Assembly: GCA_913041095.1 (NCBI GenBank)
Contig: CAJWIB010000005.1
Coordinates: 1 to 25,649 of the forward strand
From: an uncultured Rhodospirillaceae bacterium
GTDB taxonomy: Bacteria; Pseudomonadota; Alphaproteobacteria; Rhodospirillales; UBA2165
Length of the DNA: 25,649 nucleotides
Direction of reading: 5' to 3'
The notes beneath the pieces are model-generated. The model searched no databases. It was not told the DNA's origin and worked only from the letters and a program-made list of their open reading frames with translations. This document shows, one piece after another, positions 23,869 through 25,649 of the stretch. A program made the position numbers and the translations under genes. The first letter of the stretch is position 1. Every line of letters starts with the position of its first letter.

Positions 23869-24879
23869 TTAAGTCCAAGTGGAAAACGCCATTGCATTAC
23901 CGGTGCCTGCATCGGTCCGGTAGCAAGGCACATAATCAAGCAAATTAAACTTCAATTCGGTTTCCGCGATAATGCCTGCCGTAACGATCCAGTTTTTTGT
24001 TTCAGACGTGCCGGACTGCATCAATTTTTCTGGCTCGGAAGTCAGTGCAGCCACATCACCCGAATTAAACGCCTCAATGATGCGGTTATCAAATTCTTCA
24101 TCGATAACAAAATGACTAAGACCACCTGATGCCGCAACAGCCACAGTTTTATAGCTGTTCCAAGATTTGATCGCCCGGCCAATCGTCCGGCCAAACTCAT
24201 AACACCGCTTGGACGTCGCCTGATTAGGCGGAAAAAAAGTATTGATCAAAATGGGCACCAGCGCCGGCGGTTGATCACTGACGATCTTTTCATAAATATA
24301 ACCAAAGGCGTGTCCCATACCGAGCGGACCTTTGGGGCCTATCGGCGGTGTAGCGGAAGCCGTCACATCAAATTCGTTCTCAATCACTTGGGCAATAATA
24401 TGATCGGCAAGGTCCGGTTCACACTTGAAAACAATATCTTCGTCGGGACTGTTGGCGCGCATAACATAGCCAATTCCGGGCGGCGCTTTTTTAGCTTTCT
24501 CTTCATCAAAGGCAGTGTTAGCGACCTCGTCACCATGATAGATGGTAAAGGTTGGCTGGATGTTATCTTGAAACCATTCATGCTGGTCATCACCAACAAC
24601 CAACAGTACATCGGGGTCAACTTCGGCTAATTTTTCTTTGATCACTGCGACTTGATTTTGACAGCGGTCATAACGTTCTGTCCTAACCTCCAGCGTGTTT
24701 TGTTCGGCGAGGTTTTCACCTTTGCGTAATTCATAGAGCTCGTCAAAAGTATAAAACTCACCTTTAAACGGATGCGCGGGATTTTGTCGGTCAGCATCAC
24801 CGCGCAAATCCCATTTATCTGGCGGGGTTGATAACAGCGGCCCATGCGCTGTGCCAAAGCCAAATACGATATTAGCCAC
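23869..24879 (-). CDS. Class III extradiol ring-cleavage dioxygenase, LigB-type catalytic subunit
   Basis: This non-heme iron enzyme opens a catechol-type ring by meta cleavage. The family layout is visible in 336 residues: the GTAHGP motif near 9-14 (H12 as iron ligand), VVGDDQHEWFQDN at 94-106 holding the second ligand region (H100, E101), a histidine in GMGHAFGY (H190) and AASGGLSHF near 249-257 (H256). It is longer than LigB of the protocatechuate enzyme and has no LigA-type subunit next to it; the domain resembles single-chain class III relatives such as gallate or DODA-like enzymes. The GTG start has GGAG 6 nt upstream. It sits between an esterase and an NTF2-like gene on one strand. 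Substrate range is unknown. Confidence 0.87.
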   Translation of the reverse strand: MANIVFGFGTAHGPLLSTPPDKWDLRGDADRQNPAHPFKGEFYTFDELYELRKGENLAEQNTLEVRTERYDRCQNQVAVIKEKLAEVDPDVLLVVGDDQHEWFQDNIQPTFTIYHGDEVANTAFDEEKAKKAPPGIGYVMRANSPDEDIVFKCEPDLADHIIAQVIENEFDVTASATPPIGPKGPLGMGHAFGYIYEKIVSDQPPALVPILINTFFPPNQATSKRCYEFGRTIGRAIKSWNSYKTVAVAASGGLSHFVIDEEFDNRIIEAFNSGDVAALTSEPEKLMQSGTSETKNWIVTAGIIAETELKFNLLDYVPCYRTDAGTGNAMAFSTWT

Positions 24880-24921
24880 TTACTTCTCCATGTTTCCTGT
24901 TATTTTTAGTTACGGCTTAAC

Positions 24922-25649
24922 CTAGTTGTTCAAAGTGTGATCGATAAAATCGATAATGTCCGGACCGATGCCGTTGTCTCCAGTGCCTATGGAATAGACT
25001 TGCGAGACATGATTGTGGCCGCGCATTTGTTTATAACGCGGCACCTTATCAAATTTTTCCGCGATTTCGGCGAGCAGCATAATGCCGAAACACTCCCACG
25101 CGATAGGGTCAAATTCTGCATTAGACATCATCACCGGCGTATCACCATAATCAACATTTCCCAATGTCGCCATCTCAAGATATTTTTCAGACGGCTCACC
25201 AAAATAGGCTAACTGATTGGGGGCTGCGTTTTCAGGGTTATTGCCATAGACGCCAGACATTAAAATTGCACCGGCGCAACCGGGCCCGTTATTATCCGGG
25301 TGCTGGGATTTACGAAAAACATAAGTCGAGACGTGATTGGCACCAGCCGATTGACCGAGTAGAAAAATTTTCTCAGGATCACCACCATATTCGGTGATAT
25401 TTTCCCGCGCCCAAGCTAACGCCGCTCTGACATCCTCGGCACCGTCAGGCCATTTGGCCTCAGGCGCCAGCCGATATGTCGCATTAATACCAATCATACC
25501 GTTGCGGACAAAAAAATTGGCGACATTGCCATGCAGCACCTCACCGGCAATATTCTTGTGGCCGCGCACATAGCCGCCACCATGAAAGAAGATTACCGTA
25601 GTCGCTTCAGATACCTCTTCATCTGCGACATGGACATCCAGTAAATTAC
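24922..25649 (-). CDS. HSL-family alpha/beta hydrolase (esterase), 5' end beyond the window
   Basis: The frame remains open to the window edge, so the N-terminus is missing; at least 240 residues are present. The oxyanion-hole motif HGGGYVRG lies at about 25568-25590. It is followed by the nucleophile elbow GQSAGAN, an aspartate in NAEFDPIAW and a C-terminal histidine in RGHNHVSQ, giving the full Ser-Asp-His triad of the hormone-sensitive-lipase/carboxylesterase (kynurenine formamidase-like) group. It precedes the LigB-type dioxygenase by 42 nt and likely begins this operon or belongs to a longer one. It may release a phenolic acid or an amide-linked aromatic before ring opening. The substrate cannot be decided. 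Confidence 0.88.
   Translation of the reverse strand, partial: NLLDVHVADEEVSEATTVIFFHGGGYVRGHKNIAGEVLHGNVANFFVRNGMIGINATYRLAPEAKWPDGAEDVRAALAWARENITEYGGDPEKIFLLGQSAGANHVSTYVFRKSQHPDNNGPGCAGAILMSGVYGNNPENAAPNQLAYFGEPSEKYLEMATLGNVDYGDTPVMMSNAEFDPIAWECFGIMLLAEIAEKFDKVPRYKQMRGHNHVSQVYSIGTGDNGIGPDIIDFIDHTLNN

Overview
The window reads as a catabolic gene cluster of a heterotrophic bacterium. Base composition looks close to balanced. The gene families (DppBCDF-type importer, RraA/LigJ/LigB-type aromatic enzymes, FCD-GntR and TetR regulators, a caspase-family remnant) fit an alphaproteobacterium, possibly Rhodospirillales-like or marine. That placement is inference; there is no rRNA or other marker gene here. 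No tRNA, CRISPR array, insertion sequence or phage gene was seen. Nearly all DNA is coding; the only gene-free stretch over 300 bp is 4918-5417.

Left part (1-4917). An acyl-CoA ligase and an acyl-CoA dehydrogenase form a minus-strand pair, divergent from a TetR-type regulator. Two matching 16-bp dyads lie 42 bp apart in the shared promoter region. Convergent to the regulator is a translationally coupled pair: 3-hydroxyanthranilate 3,4-dioxygenase, then aminocarboxymuconate semialdehyde decarboxylase. All known catalytic residues of both enzymes are visible.

Middle part (5012-12588). A decayed C-terminus of a transketolase/E1-type enzyme lies in the gap. It is followed by a plus-strand operon of an RraA-family aldolase, an iron-type alcohol dehydrogenase and a jelly-roll protein of unknown function. 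Next comes a caspase-family C-terminal remnant with an in-frame stop. On the minus strand is a five-gene operon: FCD-GntR regulator, LigJ-type hydratase, two tandem RraA-family proteins and a Rieske oxygenase. LigJ plus an RraA-type aldolase is the lower half of the protocatechuate/gallate 4,5-cleavage route, which ends in pyruvate and oxaloacetate.

Right part (12610-25649). A short, cytoplasmic, reductive-dehalogenase-like iron-sulfur protein leads a dppBCDF-type ABC importer operon. The matching solute-binding protein is convergent and ends in a clear intrinsic terminator. Then come an MFS exporter behind a large amidohydrolase, a malate/lactate-type dehydrogenase, and a minus-strand operon of an HSL-family esterase (cut by the window edge), a LigB-type extradiol dioxygenase and an NTF2-like protein.

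Working model (inference): the ABC importer brings in an aromatic or amido/ester-linked substrate. The esterase and amidohydrolases trim it, the Rieske enzyme hydroxylates, the LigB or 3-HAO type dioxygenase opens the ring, and LigJ/RraA plus dehydrogenases finish it. No complete published pathway accounts for all the genes, so the natural substrate is open.
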